A DNA stretch of 64,000 nt from JAHFDS01 sp964593795 (lineage in GTDB: Bacteria > Myxococcota_A > Polyangia > JAHFDS01), in contig CAZQJC010000036.1 of the NCBI GenBank assembly GCA_964593795.1, positions 1 through 64,000 of the forward strand. Reading direction: 5' to 3'. A program made the translations under genes and the position numbers. The notes beneath the pieces were generated by a model, which saw only the letters and a program-made list of their open reading frames with translations, ran no database searches and was not told the origin of the DNA. Positions 25,187 through 36,618 of the stretch are shown in pieces. Position 1 is the stretch's first letter, and each line of letters begins with the position of its first letter.

Positions 25187-26929
25187 ATGAGCCTCCTCTC
25201 GACGATGGTGCTCGCGCGGCTGCTGCTCCTGGCGGGCGATCCGGACATCCTGGCGGGCGGGTCCGCGGCGGTGAGCGCCGAGGCCAAGCGCACCGTGGAG
25301 CTCGAGGTGCGGAGCACGCTGTCGGCGCTGTGCCCGCGGCAGTGCGAGCTGGCCGACGTCAAGGTGCGCGTGGCGCCCAAGAAATCCCCCGTGGGCGCGA
25401 CGCCGGGCTTCGAGGAGCTGTCGGCGGAGTCCAAGGAGTTCGAGGTCTCGAGCGTCGAGATCAACGTGATGATCGACACGCGCCTGACCGGCGACTTCCG
25501 CGCGGGGCTCAAGGAGGTCATCGAGCGGCGCCTCGCCGGCCAGGGCATCAAGGCCCGCGTGCGCGAGAACCTCATCAAGATGCCGCTGTCGCAGGAGCTG
25601 CCGCAGCCCCCGCAGGCGATGCCGCAGATGCCGCAGATGCCGCAGATGCCCCGGCCCGCACCGGAGCCGGAGCCGCGCCGCGCCGCGCCGCAGCCGGAGC
25701 CGGTCAAGGCCGAGCCGGTCGAGCGCGGCCCGAGGGCGCTCGATCGCGTGCTCGACGCGCTGCCGCTCCTCCTCGGCCTGCTCCTCTGCGGCGGCATCGT
25801 CGCGTACACGCTGCGGCAGTACGCGCGCATCCTAGAGCGGACGCAGGGCGGCGCGGGCCAGCAAGCCGAGCTCAAGGCGCTGCCCGAGAAGCAGGCCGAT
25901 CCGAAGGTCGAGGAGCTGCGCGTGGACCGCGAGCTCGGCCTCCTGGCCGCGCGCCTCGAGGAGAGCCCTGCCCTGCGGCGCGAGCTCTTCGTCTCGTGGC
26001 TGCGCGAGGCCGAGCCCGACGAGCTCGCGACCGCGTTCTCGGTGCTGGGGCCCGGCGTCTTCGCCGAGGTGCGCAGCGACGCCGAGTGCGCCGAGGGCCT
26101 CGAGGCCGTGGCGGACTACATCGCGGAGACCGAGCCCGACCTCACCGTGGCGGCGAAGCTGCGCCTCGCGGCGACGCTGCGGCGGCGCCTCCTGCACGTC
26201 CAGATCCGGCGCGGCGGCGGCGGCGTGGCGGACGCGGTGGCGAAGCTCGCGTCGGTGGACGCGCGCGCCTTCGCGGCGGCGCTCGCGCTCGAGGACGAGG
26301 AGGTGCAGGTGGGCCTCCTGCGCGAGGCGCCGACACGGCTGCAGCAGGCCGTGTTCGCGACGCGCTCGACGTCGGAGCAGGCGCGGCTCGTGCGGCTGCT
26401 CGTCGCCCCGAGCAACTGCTCGGTCGAGCGGCTGCTCGGCGCGGCGGAGCGGATCTCGTCGCAGGTCGGCGCGCAGCACGTGTCGTCGGGTCAGGTGGCG
26501 GCGGCCAGTGGCCTCCTCGAATCGGTCGAGTCGGCGCAGCGCCGGCGCATCCTCGAGTCGCTGCAGACCTCGGACGAGACCGCATACCGCGGCCTGCTCG
26601 CGGACCTGGTGACCGAGGAGACGCTGACCGGCCTCGGCAAGGACGTGATCGGCGCGGCGTGCCTGCGCGTGGGCGTGGGTCCGCTGGCCCTCGCGATCGC
26701 GTCGCTGCCGGCGGCCATCGGCCGGCACGTCGCGAACAGCCTGACGGCGCAGCAGGCGCGCGCGGTCAAGGAGGAGGCCGAGGCCCTCGGGGGCAGCCGC
26801 TCGGACGCCGCCGTGCGGCAGCTCCTCGTCGAGGTGCGGCGCGAAGCCCGCGCGCAGGGCGTCGACCTCTACGCCATCAACCACCGCGTGCTCGGTGAGC
26901 TCGTGCGTGGCGGGGGCGCGGTCGCGTGA
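25187..26929 (+). CDS. FliF-FliG-like fusion: membrane ring plus rotor protein
   Basis: 580 residues. Hydrophobic N-terminus (about 3-17); periplasmic domain (about 25-135) resembling the last ring-building motif of FliF (TVELEVRSTLSAL ..., VEINVMIDTRLTGDFRAGLK); Met/Pro linker with MPQ repeats; transmembrane helix (about 190-212, LPLLLGLLLCGGIVAYTLRQY); cytoplasmic helical repeats (about 225-580). The end (about 440-560) reads like the FliG middle/C-terminal domain: QRRRILESLQTSDETAYRGL, then LALAIASLPAAIGRHVANSL and ARAVKEEAEALGG. FliF and FliG are normally separate. Only one FliF ring motif seems present, and the acidic residues of the FliG torque helix are not obvious. It lies beside MotAB. 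Assignment by eye; a profile search would decide. Confidence 0.65.
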   Translation: MSLLSTMVLARLLLLAGDPDILAGGSAAVSAEAKRTVELEVRSTLSALCPRQCELADVKVRVAPKKSPVGATPGFEELSAESKEFEVSSVEINVMIDTRLTGDFRAGLKEVIERRLAGQGIKARVRENLIKMPLSQELPQPPQAMPQMPQMPQMPRPAPEPEPRRAAPQPEPVKAEPVERGPRALDRVLDALPLLLGLLLCGGIVAYTLRQYARILERTQGGAGQQAELKALPEKQADPKVEELRVDRELGLLAARLEESPALRRELFVSWLREAEPDELATAFSVLGPGVFAEVRSDAECAEGLEAVADYIAETEPDLTVAAKLRLAATLRRRLLHVQIRRGGGGVADAVAKLASVDARAFAAALALEDEEVQVGLLREAPTRLQQAVFATRSTSEQARLVRLLVAPSNCSVERLLGAAERISSQVGAQHVSSGQVAAASGLLESVESAQRRRILESLQTSDETAYRGLLADLVTEETLTGLGKDVIGAACLRVGVGPLALAIASLPAAIGRHVANSLTAQQARAVKEEAEALGGSRSDAAVRQLLVEVRREARAQGVDLYAINHRVLGELVRGGGAVA

Positions 26930-27885
26930 GCCCCGTCGATCGGCGCCTCGACCGCCGCATGGCAGAGCGCCGCGCGCTGCCGCCACACCGTCGCGCGCCG
27001 GAGCGCCGCGCCACGTGGGTGCCCTGGGCGCTCGCCGTCGTCGCGGCGGGCGCGCTCGGCTTCGTGGGCGGCGGCGCGCTGCAGCCCCACTGGCTCGGCT
27101 CGAAGGTGGCCGCGGTCGAGCCCGCGAAGTGCCCCGAGGCGCCGGTCTGCCCGAGCTGCCCGCAGCCGCCCGCCAAGACGCATGCGGGAAAGCGGATGAG
27201 TCGTGACGGGCTCGCGGCGAAGGAGTCCGACGTCGTCGCGCTGCTCGCGCGCGAGCAGCCGGCCGAGGAAGGCGCCGAGGAGCCACGCGCGGAGAAGCCG
27301 CCGAAGGCCGAGAGGCCCGGCAAGCCCGAGAAGTCCGCCGCGCCCGAGCGAGGCGGCAAAGCGGAGAAGGTCGCCCGCGGAGAGGCGAGCGCCCCTCCGG
27401 CCAGCGACGCGCCGCGCTCCGGCCGCGCCGACAAGGCCACGCCACCCGCGGCCGCGGCGTCCGACAAGCCCCGGAGCAGGGACGAGATCGAGGAGCCCTT
27501 CCAGGACGCGTCGAAGGAGGAGAAGGCCACGGAGCCCGACAAGGCCGAGGACAAGCCGCCCGCGTCGATCGCGTGGCCCGAGCCGTCCGCCGAGCCGGCC
27601 GCCGCCCGCGGCAAGGTGCGCCTCGGCCCCACCGAGGAGGAGGCGCGCCTGCGCGTGTGGCTCGCCGAGCGCGCCGAGGCCCTGCGCACGTGCAGCGAGC
27701 AGGGCCGCCACGGACATGGCCTGCTGTCGCTGGACGTCGAGCAGAGCGGCAAGGTGAAGAAGGCGCGCCTGATGGCCAAGGAGGGCATCCCCGCGAGCGT
27801 CGAGCGCTGCATCCTCGAGCGCGCGCGCGAGCTGCGCCCGCCGGTCAAGACCGAGAGCCGCCTGCTCGTGAACCTCAAGATGTGA
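26926..27885 (+). CDS. TonB/AgmX-like envelope-spanning linker protein
   Basis: A 319-residue protein from a GTG overlapping the previous stop (GTGA). A basic cytoplasmic N-terminus precedes one transmembrane helix (about 30-52, VPWALAVVAAGALGFVGGG). A CPEAPVCPSC cysteine cluster and a long Lys/Glu/Pro/Ala-rich periplasmic stretch (about 80-225) follow. The end is an AgmX/PglI-type C-terminal domain (about 230-319: LSLDVEQSGKVKKARL ... VERCILERARELRPP). Such TonB-like spacers link inner-membrane motors to outer-membrane parts, as GltG/GltJ do in myxobacterial gliding. Last gene of the tightly overlapped operon. Confidence 0.78.
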   Translation: MSPVDRRLDRRMAERRALPPHRRAPERRATWVPWALAVVAAGALGFVGGGALQPHWLGSKVAAVEPAKCPEAPVCPSCPQPPAKTHAGKRMSRDGLAAKESDVVALLAREQPAEEGAEEPRAEKPPKAERPGKPEKSAAPERGGKAEKVARGEASAPPASDAPRSGRADKATPPAAAASDKPRSRDEIEEPFQDASKEEKATEPDKAEDKPPASIAWPEPSAEPAAARGKVRLGPTEEEARLRVWLAERAEALRTCSEQGRHGHGLLSLDVEQSGKVKKARLMAKEGIPASVERCILERARELRPPVKTESRLLVNLKM

Positions 27886-27919
27886 TCTCCGGCGCGCGGG
27901 GGGGTGCGATGATGCGCCC

Positions 27920-29149
27920 ATGAGAGCCCTCCCCGGCATCGCCTGCGCCGCCTGCCTCCTCGCCCCGCTCGTCGCGTCGGCCCAGGGCGCGCGCCTGACC
28001 AAGCACATCACGCTCAAGGAGGAGGCCACGCGCGAGCTCGAGCTGCTCGACGGAACTGGGCGGTACATCAACCTCTACTACACCGCCTTCGAGCAGGTGA
28101 GCCCGCCGACCAAGGCGACCGCGCGCCTGCTCGACACGCAGAGCGGCGAGGTGCTCCAGGTGGACCTGCCGCTCGCGGCGCTGGTCAGCCGGCACAAGGC
28201 GCAGTTCCTGGACGGCAGCCCCCTCAAGACCAACAAGCTCGGCCGCGTGCTGCCCGACATCGAGATCCAGCCCGTGCGCTACGACGGCAAGGCGCTCGTC
28301 GCGGTCCTCCGCCAGTACCGCTTCGGCCCCAAGGTCTCGGAGGGCTACACCCAGCTGCGCTACCTGCTCGCGCAGTGGGACCTTCCGGCCGGGACCGTGG
28401 ACCGCGTGACCTTGATCGCCGACGTCCCGAGGGGCGGGCACCTCTCCCGGCTGGCACTTTCCGGCGACGGCAAGACGCTCTGGTACTTCATCGACGAACG
28501 CGGGACGAGTGCGCGCGTCCTCCACGTCAAGCGCTTCGACGTCGAGGCCGGTGTGAGCAAGGACGTGCAGAAGGTCGAGCTGCCCCTCCGCGAGAAGAAG
28601 GCGGGCACGCGCAACTTCGCCAGCCGGGATCTCGCCAAGCTCGCGCTCATCGAGTACTCGGAGCAGGAAGACAACCCGCCCGCGATCCCGTACAAGGGCG
28701 CGATCGTTGACACGGCGACCGGCAAGATCGTCATGTTCGACGCCCCGTGGACGCCCTACGGAGTCGACTTCGATCGGGCCGGCAAGCGCATGGCGCTCGT
28801 GAGCAACCAGGCCGGCACCGTGCAGCTCCTCGACGCCGAGACGGGCAAGGAGCTCACGAAGGTCAAGGGCGGCAAGAAGGTGCAGCTCGCCGGGTTCTCG
28901 AAGACGGACAGGTGGTTCTACCTGCTGACGTCCACGCTCGCCGGAAAGACGATGGACGCCTACGCGGTGCCTTCGCTCAAGAAGAAGTCCCTGCCCGTCG
29001 GCAAGATCGTGCCGGGATCGAAGTGCTTCGACGCCGAGGGCAGCGTGTTCGCGCCGGATCGCTCGTGGGTCGCGACGTGGGCCACCGCGCCCAAGAACGG
29101 CGTCTGCTGGAGCGACAAGACCGCAGTGGACATCATCTCCCTCGACTAG
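27920..29149 (+). CDS. Secreted beta-propeller-like protein
   Basis: A 409-residue exported protein (signal ending VASAQG). The mature part has repeated blade-like strands (ARLLDTQSGEVLQVDL, HLSRLALSGDGKTLWYFIDE, GAIVDTATGKIVMFDA, GTVQLLDAETGKELTKVKG), like WD40/quinoprotein-type propellers without metal or cofactor motifs. It starts 34 bases after the TonB-like gene and could belong to the same transcript, but lacks the overlap coupling. Lys-rich blades are unusual for this genome. Function unknown; a periplasmic accessory of the upstream machine is possible. Confidence 0.72.
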   Translation: MRALPGIACAACLLAPLVASAQGARLTKHITLKEEATRELELLDGTGRYINLYYTAFEQVSPPTKATARLLDTQSGEVLQVDLPLAALVSRHKAQFLDGSPLKTNKLGRVLPDIEIQPVRYDGKALVAVLRQYRFGPKVSEGYTQLRYLLAQWDLPAGTVDRVTLIADVPRGGHLSRLALSGDGKTLWYFIDERGTSARVLHVKRFDVEAGVSKDVQKVELPLREKKAGTRNFASRDLAKLALIEYSEQEDNPPAIPYKGAIVDTATGKIVMFDAPWTPYGVDFDRAGKRMALVSNQAGTVQLLDAETGKELTKVKGGKKVQLAGFSKTDRWFYLLTSTLAGKTMDAYAVPSLKKKSLPVGKIVPGSKCFDAEGSVFAPDRSWVATWATAPKNGVCWSDKTAVDIISLD

Positions 29150-29177
29150 GGGCTGTCCACCCCCGCCCACCAAGGGA

Positions 29178-30113
29178 TCACGCGCGATTGACGGGGCGGG
29201 GCGCCGGCGCGAGGAGCGCGGCGATCTCGGCGTGGCCCTGGCGCTGGGCGAGGTCGCGCGCGGTCAGGCCCCCGTCCGCGCCCTCCTCGTCGGTCCGCGC
29301 CGACGGGTCCGCGCCCGCCGCGAGGAGCGCGCGCACGATCTCCGCGTGGCCCTGGTAGGCCGCGCACATGAGCGGCGTGCGGCCGCCGTCGAACTGGATG
29401 CCGGCCCGCGCGCCGGCCGCGAGGAGCATGCGCACCACCTCGAGGTGCCCCTGGCCACAGGCCTGGCCGAGCGGCGGCCACCCGACCGAGTTCGCCTGAT
29501 CCACCTTCGCGTGGGCCTCGAGGAGCGCGCGCACCACCTCGACGTGGCCGCGCAGCGCGGCCCACGACAGCGCGTCCATCCCGCGATCGTCGGTGGCCTG
29601 CACGTCGGCGCCCTCGGCGAGCGCGGCGCGGACGGCCGCGGCGTCGCCGTCGTGGGCGGCCTTGATGAGGCGCGCGCCGGCGTCCCCGAGGTTGCGCGGA
29701 GCCGGCTCGACCATCTGCAGCCGGTGCGCCTGCAGCAGCTCCACGATCTCGCGCTTGCCGGCGCGCGACATCGACGCGACGGTGAGGACGTCGTCGAGCT
29801 GACGCTCCGAGCCGGCGCCGCCGCGGGCGAGCAGGTCGCGCACGATGTCCGTTTGCCCGTCGCGCGCCGCGAGGTGCAGCGCGGTCATGTCGCAGTAGCC
29901 CTTTGCGAGCACGTCGGCGCCGCGATCGAGCAGCGCCGCGACCACGTCCCGGTGCCCCGCGCTGGCGGCCGCGCAGAGCGGCGTGTTGCCGAGGTCGTCC
30001 TTGGCGTCGAGCCTCGCGCCCATTTCGAGCGCCACGAGGACGACGTCGAGGGAACCGAGCTCGATGGCGAGGAAGAGGTTGCGATCCGCTTCGGTGGCAT
30101 CGGGCTTGGACAT
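29178..30113 (-). CDS. Ankyrin repeat protein
   Basis: A 311-residue protein without signal peptide, made of about eight ankyrin repeats: DDLGNTPLCAAASAGHRDVV, then DMTALHLAARDGQTDIV, DRGMDALSWAALRGHVEVV and GGRTPLMCAAYQGHAEIV. A protein-interaction module, cytoplasmic. It is convergent with the propeller-like gene (28-base gap with no clear terminator) and divergent from the DEAD-box gene. The partner is unknown. Confidence 0.9.
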   Translation of the reverse strand: MSKPDATEADRNLFLAIELGSLDVVLVALEMGARLDAKDDLGNTPLCAAASAGHRDVVAALLDRGADVLAKGYCDMTALHLAARDGQTDIVRDLLARGGAGSERQLDDVLTVASMSRAGKREIVELLQAHRLQMVEPAPRNLGDAGARLIKAAHDGDAAAVRAALAEGADVQATDDRGMDALSWAALRGHVEVVRALLEAHAKVDQANSVGWPPLGQACGQGHLEVVRMLLAAGARAGIQFDGGRTPLMCAAYQGHAEIVRALLAAGADPSARTDEEGADGGLTARDLAQRQGHAEIAALLAPAPRPVNRA

Positions 30114-30119
30114 GGGCCA

Positions 30120-30125
30120 AGCTTA
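30120..30125 (-). promoter_or_regulatory. -10-like TAAGCT six bases before the ankyrin start
   Basis: On the minus strand TAAGCT lies six bases upstream of the ATG at 30113, matching the leaderless pattern. Confidence 0.45.
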
Positions 30126-30228
30126 CGGCTCGACAAGCGGGGCGATCCAGCGCACTCTCCGGGCCCTTCACGTCCCTTCTTTCAACCGGCCCGCCACACG
30201 CGGGCACCCAGCAATCGAGACCAAGCTC

Positions 30229-31773
30229 TTGTCCACCAGCCCCGATCGTCCGCTCTCGTTCTCCGACCTCCGCCTCATCGAGCCGCTCGCGCGCGCCGTC
30301 AAGGACGAGGGTTACACCACGCCGACCCCGATCCAGGTGGCGGCCATCCCCGAGGTGCTCTCGGGCCGCGACCTCCTCGGCCTCGCGCAGACCGGCACCG
30401 GCAAGACCGCGGCGTTCGCGCTGCCGATCCTGCAGCGCCTCCACGCAGCCGGGCACCGCCCGCACGGCGAGCGCCCCATCCGCGTCCTCGTGCTGACACC
30501 GACGCGCGAGCTCGCCACGCAGATCGGCGACAGCTTCGCCGCCTACGGGCGCCACCTCGGCTACAAGCACACCGTGATCTTCGGCGGCGTCGGCCAGACG
30601 CCGCAGGAGCGCGCGCTCCGCGCCGGCCTCGACATCCTCGTGGCCACGCCCGGGCGCCTGCTCGACCTGGCGCAGCAGCGCTTCATCCGCCTGCACCACC
30701 TCGAGATCTTCGTGCTCGACGAGGCGGACCGCATGCTCGACATGGGCTTCATCCACGACGTGCGCCGCGTGATCGCGCTCCTGCCGCCGAAGCGGCAGAC
30801 GCTGTTCTTCTCGGCGACGATGCCGCCCGAGGCGCAGAAGCTCGCCGACGAGCTGCTCGTGAACCCGGCTCAGGTGGCGGTGACCCCCGTCTCCTCCACC
30901 GTCGACAAGGTGGATCAGTCGGTCTACTTCGTGGAGAAGGACGACAAGCGCCACCTGCTCGTGCACCTCCTGGCGCGACCGACGACCAAGCGCGTGCTCG
31001 TCTTCACGCGCACCAAGCACGGCGCAGACCGCGTCGCCAAGCACCTCGATCGCTGCCACATCAGCGCGGCGGCGATCCACGGCAACAAGAGCCAGAACGC
31101 GCGCGAGCGCGCGCTCGAGGGCTTCCGCCGCGGCACCGTGCGCGTGCTCATCGCGACCGACATCGCGGCGCGCGGCATCGACGTCGACGGCATCACGCAC
31201 GTCGTGAACTTCGACCTGCCGTTCGTCCCCGAGACCTACGTGCACCGCATCGGCCGCACCGCACGCGCGGGCGCGACCGGCGAGGCCTTCGCGTTCTGCG
31301 AGATCGAGGAGCGGCCGCTGCTCGCGGACATCGAGCGGCTCATCCGCCTCGACGTCCCGGTGGTGACCGACCATCCGTACAAGTCGCCCACGCCCCCGCC
31401 CGCGCAGGGCGGGAGCACCCGCCGCGGGCCGTCGGGCAGCTCGGGCCCACGCCCGCAGCAAGGGCGCGGCCACGGCGCGGGCGGACACGGCGGCGGCGGC
31501 GGGCGGCCCGGCGGTGGAGGCGGCGCGGGGCGGCCCGGTGGTGGGCGCAAGCGGCGCGGCCGTGGCGGTGGCGAGGGCGCGGGCGCGCCCGGTGGCGGCG
31601 GCGGTGGACGCGGACCCGGCGGCGGTGGACGCGGACCCGGCGGCGGTGGACGTCGCGGTGGACGCGGGGGCGGGGGTGGCGCTGGTGCTGGGGGCGGCGG
31701 CGCCGCGGGGGGCGGCGGCCGCGGGCCGGGTTCGGCGAGCTGGGGCCGTGGCCCCGTCGGCGGCGGCTCCTAG
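30229..31773 (+). CDS. DEAD-box RNA helicase, RhlE type
   Basis: About 514 residues with every DEAD-box motif: Q-motif (GYTTPTPIQ), AQTGTGKT, PTRELA, TPGR, DEAD, SAT, TDIAARGID and HRIGRTAR. It unwinds short RNA duplexes using ATP, in ribosome assembly or RNA decay. The last 130 residues are a Gly/Arg-rich, RGG-like low-complexity tail, RNA-binding and often linked to condensates. The start is uncertain: the only in-frame ATGs are far upstream, inside the divergent ankyrin gene (30112), so TTG at 30229 (LSTSPDRPLSF) is preferred because it matches where homologues begin. Confidence 0.88.
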   Translation: MSTSPDRPLSFSDLRLIEPLARAVKDEGYTTPTPIQVAAIPEVLSGRDLLGLAQTGTGKTAAFALPILQRLHAAGHRPHGERPIRVLVLTPTRELATQIGDSFAAYGRHLGYKHTVIFGGVGQTPQERALRAGLDILVATPGRLLDLAQQRFIRLHHLEIFVLDEADRMLDMGFIHDVRRVIALLPPKRQTLFFSATMPPEAQKLADELLVNPAQVAVTPVSSTVDKVDQSVYFVEKDDKRHLLVHLLARPTTKRVLVFTRTKHGADRVAKHLDRCHISAAAIHGNKSQNARERALEGFRRGTVRVLIATDIAARGIDVDGITHVVNFDLPFVPETYVHRIGRTARAGATGEAFAFCEIEERPLLADIERLIRLDVPVVTDHPYKSPTPPPAQGGSTRRGPSGSSGPRPQQGRGHGAGGHGGGGGRPGGGGGAGRPGGGRKRRGRGGGEGAGAPGGGGGGRGPGGGGRGPGGGGRRGGRGGGGGAGAGGGGAAGGGGRGPGSASWGRGPVGGGS

Positions 31774-31829
31774 GCAGAAACGCCTGGGTCCACCGCCGAC
31801 CCCCACTGCCCAGGCGAGGGGGGCGCGGC

Positions 31830-33794
<1,965 letters not shown>

Positions 33795-33908
33795 GCCGTG
33801 TGGCGATGTTATGCCATCACGCCACGCCGCGTCACGAACGTGGGCCCGGACACGTCTTCTGCAGCGCAACACGTTGACACCGCCGGAGCGATCTGGAAGG
33901 TTCACCGG
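33795..33908. promoter_or_regulatory. Divergent promoter region, kinase and amidohydrolase genes
   Basis: The 114-base gap holds a TTGACA (33870-33875 region) about 17 bases before a weak -10 (AAGGTT) for the rightward gene, and an imperfect hairpin GTGGCGATG...CATCACGCCAC at about 33798-33824 near the kinase start. No operator could be assigned. Confidence 0.35.
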
Positions 33909-36507
33909 ATGCGTTTTCCGGCCCGTCTCCTCCTCTGCGTCGCGTTCGTCGGCGCCTGCTCCAACAGCGGCAACGATGGCGACGGAGGGCGCAGCGGCGG
34001 CGGCAGCGGCCGAAGCGGATCCGGCGGGGAAGGCGCGTCCTCCGGCAGCGGCGGCGCGGGCATGGGCGGCGCGGGCATGGGCGGCGCGGGCATGGGTGGC
34101 GCGGGCATGGGCGGCGCGGGCACGAGCGGCGCGGGCATGGGCGGGGGCATGATGCCGCCCGTGGTGATGGAGTGCCCCGGAGCGCCGGCTCCGGCGGCCG
34201 GCTGCACGGTCACGGCCGGCGACGCGAGCAAGCTCCTCGTCGGCACGGTGCTGACGCCGGGCATGGTCTTCCACGGCGGCAAGGTCCTCGTCGATGCGGC
34301 GGGCGTGATCTCGTGTGTGGGCTGCGACTGCGCGGCCGGCGGCGCGACGCAGATCGTCTGCCCGAGCGGCGTCATCTCGCCCGGCCTCATCAACACGCAC
34401 GATCACATCACGTACACGCAGAACTCGCCGGGCACCGACAGCGGCGAGCGCTACGAGCAGCGCCACGACTGGCGCCGTGGCCTGCGCGGCCACACCTCGC
34501 TGCCGGCCCCCGGTGGCGCGTCCCAGGTGCAGGTCCAGTGGGGCGAGCTGCGCTTCTTGTTCGGCGGCTCCACGTCGATCGTCGGCTCGGGCAGCGCGCC
34601 CGGCTTCCTGCGCAACCTCGACAAGTCCGCGCAGGAGGGGCTGAACCACACGGCCGTCCACTTCGAGACGTTCCCGCTCGGTGACACGGGCGGCCAGCAG
34701 CTCACGAGCGGCTGCGGCTACAACTTCACGAGCACCGCGGCCAACATCGCCAACGACCGGTCGTTCGAGCCGCACATCGCCGAGGGCATCGACCAGGCCG
34801 CGCACAACGAGTTCGTGTGCGCCTCGTCGATGGACGGCGGCGGCCAGGACCTCGTGCAGCCGCAGAGCGCGTTCATCCACGCGGTGGGCCTGCTCGCGCG
34901 CGACTACGGCGCGATGGCCGTGGACAACACCGGCCTCATCTGGTCCCCGCGCTCGAACGTGCGCCTGTACGGCGACACCGCGCAGGTCACGACGGCCGCG
35001 CGCCTGGGCGTGCAGATCGCCCTCGGCACCGACTGGACGCCGTCCGGCTCGATGAGCCTGCTGCGCGAGCTCAAGTGCGCCGACCTCCTCAACCAGACCT
35101 ACTACGACCACTTCTTCACCGACGAGTCGCTGTGGATGATGGTCACCGCGAACGCCGCGGCCATCACCGCCACCGACGACGCGATCGGCATCCTGGCCGC
35201 GGGCCGCACCGCGGACATCGCGATCTTCGACGGCAGCGCGCGCGCGGATCACCGCGCCGTCATCGAGGCCGAGGCCAAGGACGTCCTGCTCGTCCTGCGC
35301 ACGGGCAAGGTGCTCTACGGCGACGCGGCCACGGTGGACGCGGTGGCGCCCGGCTGCGATCACGTCGACGTCTGCGGCGCGATGAAGTCCGCGTGCGTGA
35401 TGGGCGAGGTCAACATGTCGTACGACCAGCTCAAGACCGCCGCCGGCGCCAGCAACTACCCGGCGTTCTTCTGCGGCACGCCCGACAACGAGCCGACGTG
35501 CGTGCCCAAGCGCCCCGCGTCCGTGTCCGGCTCCACGATCTACACGGGGCAGCCGTCTGCGACGGACGCGGACGGTGACGGCATCCCGGACGCGATGGAC
35601 AACTGCCCGCGCGTCTTCAACCCGGTCCGGCCGCTCGACGGCGGCATGCAGGCCGACGCAGACGGCGATGGCATGGGCGATCCGTGCGATCCCTGCCCGC
35701 TCAACATGGGATCGATGTGCACGCTGCCGAACCCCGACGACTCCGACGGCGACGGCGTCGCGAACGCGATGGACAACTGCCCCATGCAGCCGAACCCGGC
35801 GCAGGACGACATGGACATGGACGGCAAGGGTGACGCCTGCGACGCGTGCCCGATGCAGGCGAACCCCGGCATGGCCGGCTGCTCGTTCACCATCCCGCAG
35901 GTGCGCAACCCCGCGGCCGCCGGCCACCCGGCGGTGCAGTCGCGCGTCACCGTCAGCGGCGTGGTCACCGCGCTCAAGACGCTGCCCGCGGGCGGGCGCT
36001 CGATGGGCTTCTGGATCGAGGACCCGACGGCCAACGAGTTCGGCGGCCTCATGGTCTTCACCGGCGCGACCGCGCCCGCGGTGGCGGTCGGCAACACCGT
36101 CACCGTGACCGGCACCTACGAGGAGTACATGGGCATCACCGAGCTGACGACGCCCACGGTGATGGTGACGGACATGGGCACGACGCTGCCCGCGACCATC
36201 CCGCACGTGGTGATGCCGGCGGAGATCGCGACCGGCGGCGCGCGCCGAGCCCCTCGAGGGCATGCTCGTCCGCATCAACATGGTGGCCGTGACGAACGCC
36301 AACCCCGACGCGCCGATGGCGTTCGACGAGTACGCGGTCACGGCCAACCTGCGCGTGGACGACTACATCCTCGACGGCGGCGCCAACAACATGATGCCCG
36401 CCTACGCGGTCGGAACGACGTTCACGTCGATCACCGGCATCGCGTCCTTCTCGTTCAACAACGCCAAGATCCTCCCGCGCACCGCCGCCGACGTCGTCAC
36501 GCCGTAG
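33909..36507 (+). pseudogene. Amidohydrolase-type lipoprotein with thrombospondin-3 repeats, frameshifted
   Basis: The first frame (33909 to about 36240) encodes a lipoprotein (VGAC), a GGAGM linker, an amidohydrolase domain with the metal motif SPGLINTHDHI and ALGTDWTPSGS, calcium-binding thrombospondin type 3 repeats (DADGDGIPDAMDNC, DSDGDGVANAMDNC), and an OB-like domain (VTVSGVVTAL). At the GCGCGC tract near 36236-36246 the homology jumps frame: AEPLEGMLVRINMVAV continues in the next frame and ends naturally at 36507. A one-base gain (or two-base loss) explains it. Either a sequencing error in a GC run or a real recent mutation that cuts about 85 C-terminal residues; the enzyme domain is intact. 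Confidence 0.75.
34050..34145 (+). repeat. 15-bp coding tandem repeat encoding GGAGM
   Basis: Six units of a 15-base repeat, four nearly identical (GGCGGCGCGGGCATG), form the surface linker of the amidohydrolase lipoprotein. The near-identity suggests recent expansion. Confidence 0.75.
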
Positions 36508-36567
36508 CTCTCCCGCGCCTACCTGCTCGACGGGGTTTGACGCCTGACAAGTGGCGCCACCCGGGCT

Positions 36568-36584
36568 CCGGAAGAAACTTCCGG
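36568..36584. terminator. Perfect hairpin CCGGAAG-AAA-CTTCCGG
   Basis: Seven-base arms with a three-base loop lie between the amidohydrolase and the Asp-box gene, both rightward. No T-run follows. It probably separates the two transcripts. Confidence 0.5.
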
Positions 36585-36606
36585 CGCGCCGGGACGTGCG
36601 CGGCGT

Positions 36607-36612
36607 TACGAT
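36607..36612 (+). promoter_or_regulatory. -10-like TACGAT six bases before a GTG start
   Basis: TACGAT ends six bases before the GTG at 36619. No SD is present, which supports a leaderless transcript. Confidence 0.5.
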
Positions 36613-36618
36613 CACGGC

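Noticed and set aside
34050..34145. Short-tandem-repeat contingency locus for phase variation
   Set aside because: Units are 15 bases, a multiple of three, so copy changes would alter linker length and not the reading frame.
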